Source of the DNA: Vampirovibrio chlorellavorus
GTDB taxonomy: Bacteria; Cyanobacteriota; Vampirovibrionia; Vampirovibrionales; Vampirovibrionaceae
Length of the DNA stretch: 51,100 bases
Assembly: GCA_903866275.1 (NCBI GenBank)
Contig: CAIPMU010000009.1
Coordinates: 1 to 51,100, forward strand
Reading direction: 5' to 3'
Below the pieces are notes generated by a model that saw only the letters and a program-made list of their open reading frames with translations, was not told the origin of the DNA and ran no database searches. The position numbers and the translations under genes are program-made. Shown piece after piece: positions 51,081 to 51,100 of this stretch; within the stretch, counting starts at the first letter, position 1, and each line of letters starts with the position of its first letter.

Positions 51081-51100
51081 ATGTATCTTACCCCCCCCCC
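51081..51100 (+). CDS. Possible start of a further gene, cut by the window edge
   Basis: GGAGG lies 9 nt before an ATG at 51081. Only about six codons remain, and they run into a poly-C tract that may be an assembly artefact, so nothing can be said of the product. Confidence 0.3.

Noticed and set aside
51090-51100. Poly-C tract as a biological repeat or phase-variable site
   Set aside because: It is at the very end of the window and is most simply an assembly or sequencing edge artefact.

Overview
The window is bacterial chromosome, about 52-53% G+C by eye, with dense coding, short operons and good Shine-Dalgarno (SD) sites before most genes. Two genes point to the cyanobacterial phylum. One is an OmpR-family response regulator very close to RpaB/Ycf27 (20226-20993). 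The other is a BtpA-family protein (32112-32972). There is no photosynthesis gene. The secreted beta-helix proteins, a matrixin-like protease and many TPR proteins fit a non-photosynthetic sister lineage (Vampirovibrionia/Melainabacteria). That placement is inference, not something the window proves.

Layout. 1-2417: coaBC, then a 1-kb non-coding stretch with two tandem small-RNA genes. 2418-9637: a complete trp operon, trpL-E-G-D-C-F-B-A on the minus strand, headed by a classical attenuator whose leader peptide has three consecutive Trp codons. 9722-15246: a TetR regulator, two tandem secreted beta-helix paralogues, a secreted protein of unknown function and an acylphosphatase. 15644-23219: a PDZ protein, leucine dehydrogenase, a cysteine-cluster protein, small unknowns, the RpaB-like regulator, a membrane-anchored protein and a TPR protein. 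23650-28719: the ilv operon (ilvB-N-C and a threonine dehydratase), headed by a second attenuator whose 30-residue leader peptide contains VLVIILVIL. 28779-38482: gpsA-plsY-der, btpA, an M32 carboxypeptidase, a TPR lipoprotein, a methyltransferase, rlmB and a secreted protein. 38762-51100: an unknown low-complexity protein, a cysteine-less relative of the CofH/MqnC radical-SAM enzymes, an aminotransferase, a KGG stress protein, two secreted paralogues, OsmC and SnoaL-like proteins, a secreted metalloprotease, a membrane protein, and a PabA/TrpG-type amidotransferase behind a Fur-box-like site.

How the parts work together. Branched-chain and tryptophan synthesis each look controlled by ribosome-mediated attenuation, and leucine dehydrogenase and the aminotransferase add further amino-acid metabolism. 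gpsA and plsY form a phospholipid-precursor pair.

The most interesting signal is the sRNA pair at 1637-2118. Each copy has an HLR1-type direct repeat (the cyanobacterial RpaB site), then a sigma70 promoter at nearly the same distance, a 5' stem-loop, an identical 24-nt C-rich single-stranded segment and an intrinsic terminator. The terminator stems differ in sequence but keep the fold. With the RpaB-like gene in the same window, this suggests an RpaB-sRNA circuit in a lineage that shows no photosynthesis genes here.

I saw no tRNA, rRNA, CRISPR array, insertion sequence or prophage.
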